A DNA stretch of 36,073 nucleotides from Gammaproteobacteria bacterium (GTDB taxonomy: Bacteria > Pseudomonadota > Gammaproteobacteria > Pseudomonadales > Cellvibrionaceae), in NCBI GenBank assembly GCA_025362015.1, contig JANYIO010000120.1, positions 1 to 36,073 on the forward strand, read 5' to 3'. Below, piece after piece: positions 1 through 8,151 of this stretch; position 1 is the stretch's first letter; the number at the start of each line of letters is the position of its first letter. The notes under the pieces were generated by a model. The model was given only the letters and a program-made list of their open reading frames with translations. It ran no database searches and was not told the origin of the DNA. A program made the translations under genes and the position numbers.

Positions 1-30
1 AGGAGGCTGATGCCTCCTTTGTTGTTTTTA
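1..30 (+). terminator. Rho-independent terminator at the window edge
   Basis: A perfect 7-bp stem AGGAGGC (1-7) / GCCTCCT (12-18) with a TGAT loop is followed by a T-rich stretch (19-30). It probably ends a plus-strand gene lying left of the window. It may also help stop the minus-strand TonB gene that ends at 59, but the sequence that would show a T-tract on that strand is outside the window. Confidence 0.75.
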
Positions 31-58
31 TTAATTATATTTAAAGGGCGGATTGTTA

Positions 59-670
59 TCACTTTGCCTCATCAAGCCGCCAGACTAACTTCGCCTGAAA
101 TCTGCAAGCAACTGCTATCCCGTCTTCCGTACAAGGAGAAAAGGCCCAGTTATGTTGTGCATGTTTTATCGCAGCAACATCAAGACGATCTGAGCCGCTA
201 GTAGAAATAAGTTTAACATCGGTGACCCTGCCATCGGCAGTAACCAAAAGACTCAGGCCTGTAACACCTTCTTCACCCAAGCGAGTTGATGCTGTGGGGT
301 ATTCGGGCTTGGTTGTTCTAATAAGCTTAGGTTTAGTAATTGAAGAGGCCTGACGGTCTTTCCTGTCGGACGGAGTTACTTGTGGATGGTCAACTTCTGG
401 CGGATAGTCAATCGGAATGACAGGAGTTGTTGGAAAAGTAATGACATCAATTAATCGTTTTGAGGTTGAATCTGGTTCTTTGGGTGTTGGCAGCGGGTCC
501 ACGATAATTTTTTCCTGGATTATCTGGACGGGATCGGGTGTGGCATAGATTGTACCTATTTTGCTGCCCAGCCCACTAATAAGTCCTGCAATTAACAGGG
601 CATGAAAAGCTATAACAAAGAAGAAGCCTAGCGATCTTTGTTGTACGTTTTGTTGAATGTGATATGACAT
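59..670 (-). CDS. TonB-family energy transducer protein
   Basis: This 203-residue protein has the TonB layout: a short cytoplasmic start, one membrane helix (about residues 14-35, FFFVIAFHALLIAGLISGL), a Pro-rich periplasmic spacer (about 45-105), and a C-terminal TonB domain (about 110-200) with the usual RLGEEGVTGLSLLVTADGRV stretch. Such proteins span the periplasm and pass proton-motive energy from ExbB-ExbD to outer-membrane receptors. No exbB, exbD or receptor gene is nearby, so the partner is unknown. The C-terminal domain holds a Cys pair (SPCTEDGIAVAC), also present in the second TonB-like protein at 26786-27466. The gene stands alone, diverges from the lipoprotein gene at 924, and has a terminator-like hairpin in its leader (701-761). 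Confidence 0.85.
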   Translation of the reverse strand: MSYHIQQNVQQRSLGFFFVIAFHALLIAGLISGLGSKIGTIYATPDPVQIIQEKIIVDPLPTPKEPDSTSKRLIDVITFPTTPVIPIDYPPEVDHPQVTPSDRKDRQASSITKPKLIRTTKPEYPTASTRLGEEGVTGLSLLVTADGRVTDVKLISTSGSDRLDVAAIKHAQHNWAFSPCTEDGIAVACRFQAKLVWRLDEAK

Positions 671-700
671 ATTATTGTTTCCATCTTGAAGAGTTTGTCT

Positions 701-761
701 GCAAAAAAATGGTGTTTTGATACAAACAATCCAGTGGTTCGGTAGTTGTATCCACCATTTT
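701..761 (-). promoter_or_regulatory. Terminator-like hairpin in the TonB gene leader
   Basis: Read on the minus strand, AAAATGGTG pairs with CACCATTTT (plus 753-761 with 706-714) and GATACAA pairs with TTGTATC (plus 746-752 with 719-725). This gives a 16-bp stem interrupted only by a four-A bulge, with a 20-nt loop. A run of seven T follows on the minus strand. No minus-strand gene lies upstream, so it is either an attenuator about 36 nt before the TonB start codon or the end of an unannotated small RNA. The structure is plain in the sequence; the role is inferred. Confidence 0.55.
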
Positions 762-923
762 CCGGAGTTTGCACCTAAGGCGTCATTGCCCAGGTTATTT
801 GAGTATAGACACGGTTGAATATTTTGAAGCTTTAGGCGACATGTTTGTTTAGAGTAAATTTGAATTATGGGCGATAAGTAGTGTCAATCTTTTCGCGATA
901 CACCATGTTTTTAGGAGAGCATC

Positions 924-1589
924 ATGAAATACACATTTTTTATTATATTTATAATGATTGGTTTTACCGCATGTAACTTTACCAAGCCTCATGAAAAGGT
1001 TGCCCAGGAACAGGCGCAGCATGCGGGTCTGTCGGCCGATGCTAAATCACACTTTGACGCTACCTTTATTTCACCTGCGGTTAATTTTGCGCAGTACAAA
1101 AAACTTAAAGTAGATGATCTTGATTTAACACAAGCCAAAATAATAAAGCCTGACACGCAAGCTATTGGTCAAGACCTCTGGGAGTTAAATGATGAGGACA
1201 AACATTATTATCAAGCTAAATATTCGGCTGCTGTACAGAAAAGTTTATTTGATTCTGGTTTATATTTGACCGCTACAGACGTCGGTGTAGATACGCTTAG
1301 ATTGAAAGCAAAAATTACGCAAATCGCTCCTCATGCATCTAAAGATGATTTCAAAGGGCGCCCTAACTTAATGAAAGTTTACAGTGAGGGTTTTGGTCGT
1401 ATGACAGTTGTTTTTGAAATCTACGATTCTGTTTCTGATAAGCTAGTTGCTACTGCGACAGACGAACACGATTTGGGCTCAATATGGGAAGAAAATAATC
1501 GCGCACAAAATAATCTACAAATTCGTTTGGCATTTGATTTTTGGTTAAATAACTTAGGGAAAGAGTTGGCGGAAACAGCGAAGAAATAG
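924..1589 (+). CDS. Putative lipoprotein, DUF3313-like
   Basis: The 221-residue product begins with a hydrophobic signal ending in a lipobox-like GFTAC, so Cys17 is probably lipidated and the protein anchored in the envelope. The rest (FAQYKKLKVDDLDLTQAKI, then an AAVQKSLFDSGLYLT segment and a beta-rich half) resembles the DUF3313 lipoprotein family, whose role is not known to me. The family call rests on memory of motifs only. AGGAGA at 913-918 lies 5 nt before the ATG and fixes the start. The gene is monocistronic: a divergent TonB gene lies upstream and a strong terminator follows at 1609. Confidence 0.7.
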   Translation: MKYTFFIIFIMIGFTACNFTKPHEKVAQEQAQHAGLSADAKSHFDATFISPAVNFAQYKKLKVDDLDLTQAKIIKPDTQAIGQDLWELNDEDKHYYQAKYSAAVQKSLFDSGLYLTATDVGVDTLRLKAKITQIAPHASKDDFKGRPNLMKVYSEGFGRMTVVFEIYDSVSDKLVATATDEHDLGSIWEENNRAQNNLQIRLAFDFWLNNLGKELAETAKK

Positions 1590-1608
1590 ATTGTAGTAGT
1601 TCTTCCTT

Positions 1609-1632
1609 GCCGAGTTAATACTCGGCTTTTTT
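1609..1632 (+). terminator. Rho-independent terminator after the lipoprotein gene
   Basis: A perfect 7-bp stem GCCGAGT (1609-1615) / ACTCGGC (1620-1626) with a TAAT loop is followed directly by six T. It lies 20 nt after the stop codon of the lipoprotein gene. Confidence 0.9.
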
Positions 1633-1710
1633 ATATTCCGATCCATAAATCTGTTAGACTGAATGCCTAATATATCCACAAAACAAAGATCTTACTAAGG
1701 CATAAATTTC

Positions 1711-2184
1711 ATGGCGCAATTAGAAAACCTGACAATCAATGAATTATCTGTAGGTTTGGTAAAGACCTACAGTAAAACCCTCGCGCAAAAAGATATTATT
1801 TTATTTGCGGCATGCTCAGGCGATGTTAATCCTGTGCATTTAGATAAAGATTATGCTGCTACAACACCTTTTGGTGAGCCAATCGCTCATGGTATGTGGA
1901 CGGGCGCTTTAATTTCTGCTGCTATAGCCACGCAGCTGCCTGGTCCAGGTTCGGTCTATCGCAGCCAAAGTTTGATTTTTAAACATCCGGTAAAAGTAGG
2001 TGACACAGTTACAGTAACGCTTAGCGTGAGTGAAATCAAAGAACGAATTAAATTGGTTGTTTTGGATTGCGAAGCACATAATCAGGATGGAAAATTAATT
2101 GCGAAGGGCGTTGCCGAAGTGATTGCGCCGAGTGAGAAACAAATTATTGTGGTGCCTGTTTTGCCAGAAATTGTTGCAGGTTAA
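1711..2184 (+). CDS. MaoC-like (R)-specific enoyl-CoA hydratase
   Basis: This 157-residue single hot-dog-fold protein carries the hydratase-2 motif FAACSGDVNPVHLDKDYA, with likely catalytic Asp38 and His43, followed by GEPIAHGMWTGALISA. Family members such as PhaJ hydrate trans-2-enoyl-CoA to (R)-3-hydroxyacyl-CoA, linking beta-oxidation to polyhydroxyalkanoate or other (R)-hydroxyacyl pools. Length fits the PhaJ class. No PHA synthase is in the window, so the physiological sink is unknown. It has its own upstream gap after a terminator and converges with the small minus-strand gene at 2222. The start is the first ATG, with a modest AAGG about 10 nt upstream. Confidence 0.85.
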   Translation: MAQLENLTINELSVGLVKTYSKTLAQKDIILFAACSGDVNPVHLDKDYAATTPFGEPIAHGMWTGALISAAIATQLPGPGSVYRSQSLIFKHPVKVGDTVTVTLSVSEIKERIKLVVLDCEAHNQDGKLIAKGVAEVIAPSEKQIIVVPVLPEIVAG

Positions 2185-2221
2185 TGTTGTTATTGATAAA
2201 ACTTTAATTTCGTGGAAATTT

Positions 2222-2482
2222 TTATTTCAGTGGCTGAAATAGCTTCAGCCCGTAATTTTTTAGTGATTGATGTTTTGCGTCTTGACGATATTTTTCAAAA
2301 TGTTCGGCGCTTTGAAATTCCAGAATATGAATTTCTTCACCTGAGCCATCGGTATTTCTCTGGGTCTCGAAAGCAGTAAGAAATCGTCCCTGGTGTTCGA
2401 GCATGATTTTTGCGGCTTCGCGTTCGAATTTTTCTAAGGCAGAAAAATTTATGACTTGAATTTTTGCGAATACGTGAATCAT
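2222..2482 (-). CDS. Small DUF1330/ABM-like dimeric ferredoxin-fold protein
   Basis: An 86-residue protein with the pattern of the dimeric alpha-beta barrel superfamily: MIHVFAKIQVINFSALEKFE at the start, GRFLTAFETQRN in the middle, and HILEFQSAEHFEKYRQD near the end. DUF1330 and antibiotic-biosynthesis-monooxygenase domains look like this; the substrate cannot be read from the sequence. GGGGAG sits 7 nt before the ATG on the minus strand. It follows pyrC-rnt on the same strand with a 73-bp gap, so it may be the last gene of that transcript. The superfamily is likely; the exact family is not certain. Confidence 0.7.
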   Translation of the reverse strand: MIHVFAKIQVINFSALEKFEREAAKIMLEHQGRFLTAFETQRNTDGSGEEIHILEFQSAEHFEKYRQDAKHQSLKNYGLKLFQPLK

Positions 2483-2555
2483 TCTGTTTGCTCCCCGCTC
2501 TTATACTTCGCGTGCTTACTTTATTAGTACCTGCTCATTTTATTTGTTTTAATAG

Positions 2556-3236
2556 CTACTCGGCTTCTTCATCCTCTTCCTCTTCCTCGGTAATAGCTAC
2601 CGGCCAACCGCCTAATTCTTTCCATTTGTTAACGATTGCACAAAATAAATCAGCAGTGAGTTCAGCATCATAAGCAGCGGAATGCGCTGAGCTGTTACTG
2701 AATTCAAGACCTGCGGTGCGGCAGGCTTTGGCAAGTACAGTTTGACCGAAGGCGAGGCCCGCAAGGGTGGCAGTATCAAATACGCTGAAAGGATGGAAAG
2801 GGCTGCGTTTAATATCGCAACGAACAATAGCAGCGTTTAAAAAATTCAAATCAAAATGTGCATTGTGGCCAACAACAATGGCGCGAGTGCAGCCATTTTG
2901 TTTCACTGCGCGACGCACGGCTTGCATCATGTCAGTCAGTGCCATGAGCTCTGGTTCAGCCATGCGCTCCGGATCGTCTAAATCTATGCCGGTAAAATCC
3001 AGGGCAGCTTTTTCGATGTTGGCGCCTTCAAAAGGTTCTATCTCGAAGGCGAAGGTTTCGTGGCGATGGATTAAACCGTCATCATCCATACGAATAGTTA
3101 CTGCGGCAATTTCCAGTAAAGCGTCCCTATCAGGATCAAAACCGCCAGTTTCAACATCGATAATCACAGGCAAAAAGCCACGAAAACGCTGGGCAAGGGG
3201 CGAAGAGGGATTTTTCGGGTTTTCAGGAGGGTTCAC
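2556..3236 (-). CDS. rnt: Ribonuclease T
   Basis: This 226-residue DEDDh exonuclease trims the 3' ends of tRNAs and other stable RNAs in the cytoplasm. The catalytic set is complete: Asp27 and Glu29 in IIDVETGGFD, Asp129 in VVGHNAHFDLNF, His185 and Asp190 in NSSAHSAAYDAELTADLF. Basic residues expected for RNA binding are present. It starts 9 bp after pyrC on the same strand, the same pyrC-rnt pairing as in Pseudomonas. The C terminus is odd: a nearly uninterrupted acidic tail (EEEEEDEEAE) encoded by a GA-rich near-microsatellite extends past the usual domain end. Confidence 0.96.
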   Translation of the reverse strand: MNPPENPKNPSSPLAQRFRGFLPVIIDVETGGFDPDRDALLEIAAVTIRMDDDGLIHRHETFAFEIEPFEGANIEKAALDFTGIDLDDPERMAEPELMALTDMMQAVRRAVKQNGCTRAIVVGHNAHFDLNFLNAAIVRCDIKRSPFHPFSVFDTATLAGLAFGQTVLAKACRTAGLEFSNSSAHSAAYDAELTADLFCAIVNKWKELGGWPVAITEEEEEDEEAE

Positions 3237-3245
3237 AGATTTGCC

Positions 3246-4298
3246 TTATGCATTTTTCAGCGTTTGATTAAGAAGTTGCCAGCGCAGGTTTTCACCGGCA
3301 CGGAGCGGAATTAAATTTTGATCGCCCATTGTAAGGCTTTCCGGTGCTTTCCAGTCAGCTTTAATCAGGGTGATTTTGTCACTATTGCGTGGCAACTGAT
3401 AAAAGTCAGGACCAAAGTGACTGGCAAAACCTTCCAGCTTGTCGAGCGCGCCGGCATCGGCAAAGGCTTCTGCATATAATTCAATGGCAGCGTAAGCGGT
3501 ATAGCTACCGGCGCAGCCGCAGGCAGCTTCTTTTTTATCTTGAGCATGGGGCGCAGAATCTGTACCTAAAAAGAATTTGGGGTTAGCGCTGGTTACCGCT
3601 TTAATTAAGGCTGCTTGATGAGTGCTGCGTTTTAAAATGGGCAAACAATAGTAGTGCGGGCGAATTCCACCCGCGAGCATATGGTTGCGGTTGTAAAGCA
3701 AGTGGTGTGCGGTGATTGTGGCAGCAACATTGCTTGGTGCGTGCGCAATAAATTCCGCAGAATCTGCCGTGGTGATGTGCTCAAGTACCATTTTCAAGGC
3801 GGGAAATTTTTGCACCAGCTGGCTGAAAGTTCGCTCCAGAAACACTTTTTCGCGGTCAAAAATATCAATCGTTGAATCGGTGACTTCACCGTGTAATAGA
3901 AACGGCATATTCACTTTTTGCATGGCTTCTAATACGGGGTAAATCTTTGTCAGGTCAGTCACGCCTGAATCTGAGTTGGTGGTGGCCCCCGCCGGGTAAA
4001 GTTTGCAGGCGGTAATACCTGCGGCTTTAGCTTTGGCGATTTCGGCGGGGTCAGTTTTGTCCGTAAGATAGAGCACCATCAAGGGTTCAAATGAGTTGCC
4101 CACAGGGCGAGCGGCCAGGATACGCGCCTTGTAAGCCAGAGCTTGAGCTGTGTCCATTACCGGCGGTATCAGGTTGGGCATCACTATGGCGCGTTTGAAT
4201 TGCCGTGCTGCGTCTACAACCGTGCGGTTAAGGGCAGTGCCATCCCGTAAATGGATATGCCAATCATCGGGGCGGGTAAGGGTAATTTGCTCTGGCAT
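3246..4298 (-). CDS. pyrC: Dihydroorotase, class II
   Basis: This 350-residue enzyme cyclises carbamoyl-aspartate to dihydroorotate in de novo pyrimidine synthesis. The metal-binding motif [12 protein letters not shown] gives His14 and His16. Lys99 in [12 protein letters not shown] is the expected carboxylated bridging lysine. Later metal and substrate motifs ([22 protein letters not shown]) are present. Length matches the compact homodimeric E. coli type (about 348 residues). It is the first gene of a pyrC-rnt unit and diverges from motY across a 216-bp gap. Confidence 0.97.
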   Translation of the reverse strand: MPEQITLTRPDDWHIHLRDGTALNRTVVDAARQFKRAIVMPNLIPPVMDTAQALAYKARILAARPVGNSFEPLMVLYLTDKTDPAEIAKAKAAGITACKLYPAGATTNSDSGVTDLTKIYPVLEAMQKVNMPFLLHGEVTDSTIDIFDREKVFLERTFSQLVQKFPALKMVLEHITTADSAEFIAHAPSNVAATITAHHLLYNRNHMLAGGIRPHYYCLPILKRSTHQAALIKAVTSANPKFFLGTDSAPHAQDKKEAACGCAGSYTAYAAIELYAEAFADAGALDKLEGFASHFGPDFYQLPRNSDKITLIKADWKAPESLTMGDQNLIPLRAGENLRWQLLNQTLKNA

Positions 4299-4427
4299 AA
4301 GACCTATCTCTTGGGGATTAAACGCTTACGGGATTGAGGTGGCGGCATGCTACCAAAATTGCAGCTAATACGCAGCCGCTAGTTCCTTGCCTATACTGTT
4401 TAAACATCTTCTTGATGACGCTATGGC

Positions 4428-4495
4428 TATGTTGAAACGGCTCTTATGTTGAAGCTATCTTTATATTGAAGCGATCTTTATGTTGAAACACTCTT
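4428..4495 (+). repeat. Four tandem copies of a 17-bp unit before motY
   Basis: Units at 4428-4444, 4445-4461, 4462-4478 and 4479-4495 follow the pattern TATgTTGAAgCxaTCTT. A fifth, decayed copy starting near 4497 runs towards the motY ATG at 4515. Copies differ at a few positions, so the array is not recent slippage alone. It occupies the space where the motY ribosome-binding region would lie. Confidence 0.85.
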
Positions 4496-4514
4496 TTATA
4501 TCGAATCTGTCCCA

Positions 4515-6281
4515 ATGTTAATTTTGCGTCGGGTTTTAGTTCTGTGGTTTGTGCCCTGGTTTTTCGCCAGTAGCACTGCCGCGCAACTTTTCAAAGCGGA
4601 GCTGACTGCTTCAGAGTGGAAGGCGGTCACTGCGGCGGCGCCTGTTTGCAGCATCGCCCATAATATTCCCGGTTTTGGGCGGGCGGTGTTTGTGCATACT
4701 CCGAGTAAGGGGGAAACTTTTTATGTCGAGTCACAGAGCAAAATTATTTTCCCTGTCGGGGAAGTCGATATAGAAACATTGCCACCGGTATGGCGCAGCG
4801 ATCTTATGTCGGTAAGTCTTGGAAAAGTGATGGCGGTTGTAGGCACTCAACCGATAAAAATGGAAGCAGCACAAACTGCCCCCTTACTTGCACAACTAAT
4901 TCATGGGGTTAGCATTGTGTTCACTTCGTTGCCAGTGATAGCAAAAAACAAATCAAGTTTGACGCAGGAAGGTGCAGGTGTGAAGCGTGCGATGCGTTTG
5001 GTGTTAGAAGTTAAAAATTTTGCACCGGCTTATAAAATTTATCAGCAATGCACAGGCGAACTCGTTGCGTCTGCCGTAGAAAAAATAGAAGGTTTGCGTT
5101 CAGCGAAGACCGTGGAATTATCCAGAATGAAAGGCTATATCAAACGCGATGCCGCGCTTTATAGTGATTCAATTGTGGATCATAGCGGTCCTCGTGTGGG
5201 GGAAAAAATATTAACGGCAGATGAAGAGTTAGCTAAAGTCATGGGTTTAATCAAGCGTGACACTGCACTTTATGGTGCTACTGTTGCCGGTAAAAAGAAT
5301 AGTCGTGCGAAGGAGCAAATATTTGCAGCAGATATTATGAGTGCCGATTGGAAGCCGGTCTCCAATCCTTTCGCTTGTAGCATTACTCATAGTATTCCCG
5401 GCTTTGGTAAAGCAAGCTTGTCACACAAGGCGGGCGGTGAAGAGATATTTTATATTGAATCACAGGGTAAAATTATTTTCCCTGCAGGCGATACCAGTAT
5501 CGACACTTTGCCACCGGTATGGCGAAATAATTTGCTGCCAATTAATCTTGGATCTGTAAATGCTGTTGCCGGAAAACAGCCAATTACTTTGGCGAGCAGT
5601 AAAATTGCACAAGTGGTTTCGCAATTATCAAATGGTGTGAAAGTCATGTTTAGCTCGTCGGACCTAATAGAAAAAAAAATTAACAATGCTTCCGTTGTGG
5701 ATTTAGGTGTGATGCGTGTAGTACTTGAATCGAAAAATTTTGCTGGCGCATATAAAAATTATCAGCAATGCATTGGCGAGCTTATTAACTATACATTTGC
5801 TCAAGTTGCCCGCACATTAATTAATTACTCAGAAAAACCTCAGGGTTTAACCGCAGCAACAAAAGTAGAGTTATCCAAGGTGGCGCGTTATGTAAGAGCT
5901 GATCAAAAAGTGATAAGAATTTTGGTGGATGCTCACAGCGACAATGCGGAGGCCGTTAACATTAATGAAGCTATCTCTAAACAATATGCAGATTGGGTGT
6001 CCGCCTATTTGGTGGGTCAAGGTGTTCCTGCGGATAAAATCACCAGCCGTTGGCACGGTGAAAAATTTCCCATCGCTACTAATAAAACCGCTCAGGGGCG
6101 GGCACAAAATCGCCGTGTAACAGTGCGTTTGGAGACGGAGGAAACACAGCAGGAAAATGAGAAAAATGCAGCAGCAAGAAAGGCTGCTTTGGAAGCGGAA
6201 AAATTAAATCCTGATAAAGGTAAGTTAACGCCTGAAGATATTAATAAAATGGTTGAGGGTTTAGATTTAATTCCACAATAA
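4515..6281 (+). CDS. motY: MotY-like OmpA-family protein with duplicated N-terminal domain
   Basis: In Pseudomonas and Vibrio, MotY is a periplasmic protein of about 290-320 residues that helps fix the sodium or proton stator to the flagellar motor and binds peptidoglycan through an OmpA domain. This protein has 588 residues. A signal peptide (1-24) is followed by MotY N-domain copy A (about 28-183), a linker, copy B (about 271-424), and one full OmpA domain (about 445-540, with DAHSDNAEAVNIN and GRAQNRRVTVRL). A charged tail (541-588) ends it. Each N-domain has its own widely spaced Cys pair (C45/C179 and C288/C419), like the disulfide of Vibrio MotY. The linker holds two fragments resembling the first helix of the OmpA domain. 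The pyrC-rnt neighbourhood supports motY. No good Shine-Dalgarno is seen before the ATG. Confidence 0.85.
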   Translation: MLILRRVLVLWFVPWFFASSTAAQLFKAELTASEWKAVTAAAPVCSIAHNIPGFGRAVFVHTPSKGETFYVESQSKIIFPVGEVDIETLPPVWRSDLMSVSLGKVMAVVGTQPIKMEAAQTAPLLAQLIHGVSIVFTSLPVIAKNKSSLTQEGAGVKRAMRLVLEVKNFAPAYKIYQQCTGELVASAVEKIEGLRSAKTVELSRMKGYIKRDAALYSDSIVDHSGPRVGEKILTADEELAKVMGLIKRDTALYGATVAGKKNSRAKEQIFAADIMSADWKPVSNPFACSITHSIPGFGKASLSHKAGGEEIFYIESQGKIIFPAGDTSIDTLPPVWRNNLLPINLGSVNAVAGKQPITLASSKIAQVVSQLSNGVKVMFSSSDLIEKKINNASVVDLGVMRVVLESKNFAGAYKNYQQCIGELINYTFAQVARTLINYSEKPQGLTAATKVELSKVARYVRADQKVIRILVDAHSDNAEAVNINEAISKQYADWVSAYLVGQGVPADKITSRWHGEKFPIATNKTAQGRAQNRRVTVRLETEETQQENEKNAAARKAALEAEKLNPDKGKLTPEDINKMVEGLDLIPQ

Positions 6282-6525
6282 TTAAACCCTATGATGGTGG
6301 CTTACATCTCAATTTTAATAAGTAATATGCTCCGTTATTTCCTGCAAGATACGAACCATTTTTTTAAGAAGCTGTCTTAGACGTTTGATGCTGGTTTTGA
6401 CACGGTTGTGTTTTTTATTCATCATTTTTTTATTCAAGGGAATTTTTTAAATTGGTCTTTGTCATAACTGTCGCATAATTCCACTGCTTAAGTGGATTAA
6501 GATTAATATGATATGGAGAAAAAGT

Positions 6526-7974
6526 ATGAAAAGTTTGTGGGTTAGTTGCACACACTTAATCGTTCGTTGTGCAAGTATTTCTGTTGCAGTAACCAGTCTT
6601 GCTGTTTTCAGTGCCGAGGCGGCAACACTGCCTGATTTTAGTGATTTAATCGAAAAAGCATCGCCAGCTGTAGTGAAAATTACCGCTGTAACCAAGGCTC
6701 GCCAAATACATTCGGGCCCACACAATCGCAACCCGTACAATCAAACACCACAAGATCTTCCTCCAGATATCCCCGAAATTTTCCGTGAGTTATTAGAGCA
6801 ACGGCAAATGCCGCAACAGGATCGTGGTTCATTAGGTTCAGGTTTTATTATTTCTGATGACGGTTATGTGTTAACTAATAATCATGTCATCAGTGAGGCC
6901 GATGAAATCAAAGTTGTTATGAGTGATCAACGCGAATTTGACGCAAAATTAATCGGAACGGATGAGCGTTCTGACATAGCGTTATTAAAAATTAACGCAA
7001 AAAAATTGCCAGTATTAGTATTAGCAAAAAATGAAATATTAAAGGTAGGACAGTGGGTAGTTGCTATTGGTTCACCTTTTGGTTTGGATTATTCTGCTAG
7101 TGCCGGTATTGTGAGTGCAATTGGGCGCAGTATCCCCTCTGAGACTCACGAAAATACCTATGTCCCTTTTATTCAAACGGATGTTGCGATTAACCCTGGT
7201 AATTCAGGTGGGCCGTTATTTAATATGGACGGTGACGTGGTAGGAATTAACTCACAAATTTTCACACCCTCGGGAGGTTCTGTTGGCTTGTCATTTGCCA
7301 TTCCTGCCTCGGTTGCGTTAGATGTAGTCGCGCAATTAAAAGATAAGGGCCATGTTGATCGTGGTTGGTTGGGCGTCACTATTCAAGATGTCGATAAAGA
7401 CTTGGCGAGTTCTTATGGTCTGGATAAAGCGCAAGGTGCACTCGTTGCTGACGTCGATCCGAAAGGCCCTGCCGCAAAAGCTGGTGTAAAAGCAGGTGAT
7501 TTAATTATTACGTTTAACAATGAAACTATTCATACGTCGGCGGATTTGCCGCACATTGTTGGCCGTTTGGTGCCTAATACAAAAGTGTCTTTTGACATTA
7601 TTCGCAAAGGAGTAAAAGAAACGCTGAGTGTTACTGTCGGTAAGTTACCGGTAAGCCCGGCACAAGCACTGCGCAATCAGGAAGATGTGTCAGACGAAAA
7701 TAAAACCGATGTTGCAGGTTTAACGGTTGCACCGCTTGAGGCTAATACCCAGAGCAAAGAGGCTGGCGTGCAAGTTTTGTTTGTGGCTCCTGATAGCCCA
7801 GCGCAACGAGCTGGTTTAATCCGTGGCGATATCATCACACAATTAAATTTTATTGATGTGGATTCAGTGGTCAGCTACAACAAAGTGCTCGCAACTTTAC
7901 CCAAAAATATACCTAAAGCAATTCGGTTTTTACGTCAGGGCAATCCCTTATTTAGATCCATCACCATAAAATAA
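6526..7974 (+). CDS. mucD: Do/HtrA family periplasmic serine protease
   Basis: A 482-residue Do-family protease that degrades or refolds damaged envelope proteins. A signal peptide (about 1-26) ends SAEA before ATLPDF. The trypsin-like domain has His120 (TNNHVI), Asp150 (SDIALL) and Ser227 (NPGNSGGPLF). Two PDZ domains follow (about 270-365 and 395-480), beginning near GWLGVTIQDV and GLTVAPLEA. Size and the Pro/Gln-rich activation loop are closer to Pseudomonas MucD than to E. coli DegP. I chose the ATG at 6526 because TGGAG (6514-6518) lies just upstream; an ATG at 6508 would add six residues ahead of it. It is not linked to algU-mucAB here, so the paralogue name is less certain than the family. 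Confidence 0.93.
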   Translation: MKSLWVSCTHLIVRCASISVAVTSLAVFSAEAATLPDFSDLIEKASPAVVKITAVTKARQIHSGPHNRNPYNQTPQDLPPDIPEIFRELLEQRQMPQQDRGSLGSGFIISDDGYVLTNNHVISEADEIKVVMSDQREFDAKLIGTDERSDIALLKINAKKLPVLVLAKNEILKVGQWVVAIGSPFGLDYSASAGIVSAIGRSIPSETHENTYVPFIQTDVAINPGNSGGPLFNMDGDVVGINSQIFTPSGGSVGLSFAIPASVALDVVAQLKDKGHVDRGWLGVTIQDVDKDLASSYGLDKAQGALVADVDPKGPAAKAGVKAGDLIITFNNETIHTSADLPHIVGRLVPNTKVSFDIIRKGVKETLSVTVGKLPVSPAQALRNQEDVSDENKTDVAGLTVAPLEANTQSKEAGVQVLFVAPDSPAQRAGLIRGDIITQLNFIDVDSVVSYNKVLATLPKNIPKAIRFLRQGNPLFRSITIK

Positions 7975-8008
7975 TCGCATTAAGAAGCTGCGATCAATCT
8001 TCACAATC

Positions 8009-8034
8009 AGGCCAGTACAAGCTGGCCTTTTTTT
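8009..8034 (+). terminator. Rho-independent terminator after the Do protease
   Basis: AGGCCAG (8009-8015) pairs with CTGGCCT (8022-8028) around a 6-nt loop and runs into a T-tract. It lies about 35 nt after the protease stop codon. Confidence 0.9.
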
Positions 8035-8048
8035 CGTTATTAGATTCA

Positions 8049-8069
8049 TAGGGCTTAGGGTTTAGGGCA
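8049..8069 (+). repeat. Three tandem 7-bp TAGGGYW copies
   Basis: TAGGGCT, TAGGGTT and TAGGGCA follow each other between the protease terminator and the lpxL promoter region. The array is very short and could be chance. Confidence 0.5.
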
Positions 8070-8112
8070 AGTCAGTAAAAATCTTAGGCAAGAGAAAATT
8101 TGTTCAACCCGC

Positions 8113-8118
8113 TATAAT
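8113..8118 (+). promoter_or_regulatory. Candidate -10 box for lpxL
   Basis: A perfect TATAAT lies 33 bp before the lpxL ATG. No convincing -35 hexamer sits 16-18 bp upstream, so this is a tentative promoter. Confidence 0.4.
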
Positions 8119-8151
8119 GCCGCCTCTTGTATTATTGAGTTCTATGAGTTT

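Noticed and set aside
2767-3267. 166-codon plus-strand frame opposite rnt
   Set aside because: It lies wholly antisense to a well-conserved RNase T gene, has no plausible family motif, and its composition mirrors the other strand.
4428-4495. CRISPR array
   Set aside because: The copies are contiguous, degenerate and 17 bp long, with no unique spacers between them and no cas genes in the window. The same applies to the other tandem arrays.
8049-8069. Telomere-like TTAGGG repeat
   Set aside because: Only three imperfect 7-bp copies in an internal gap; most likely chance or a minor slippage event.
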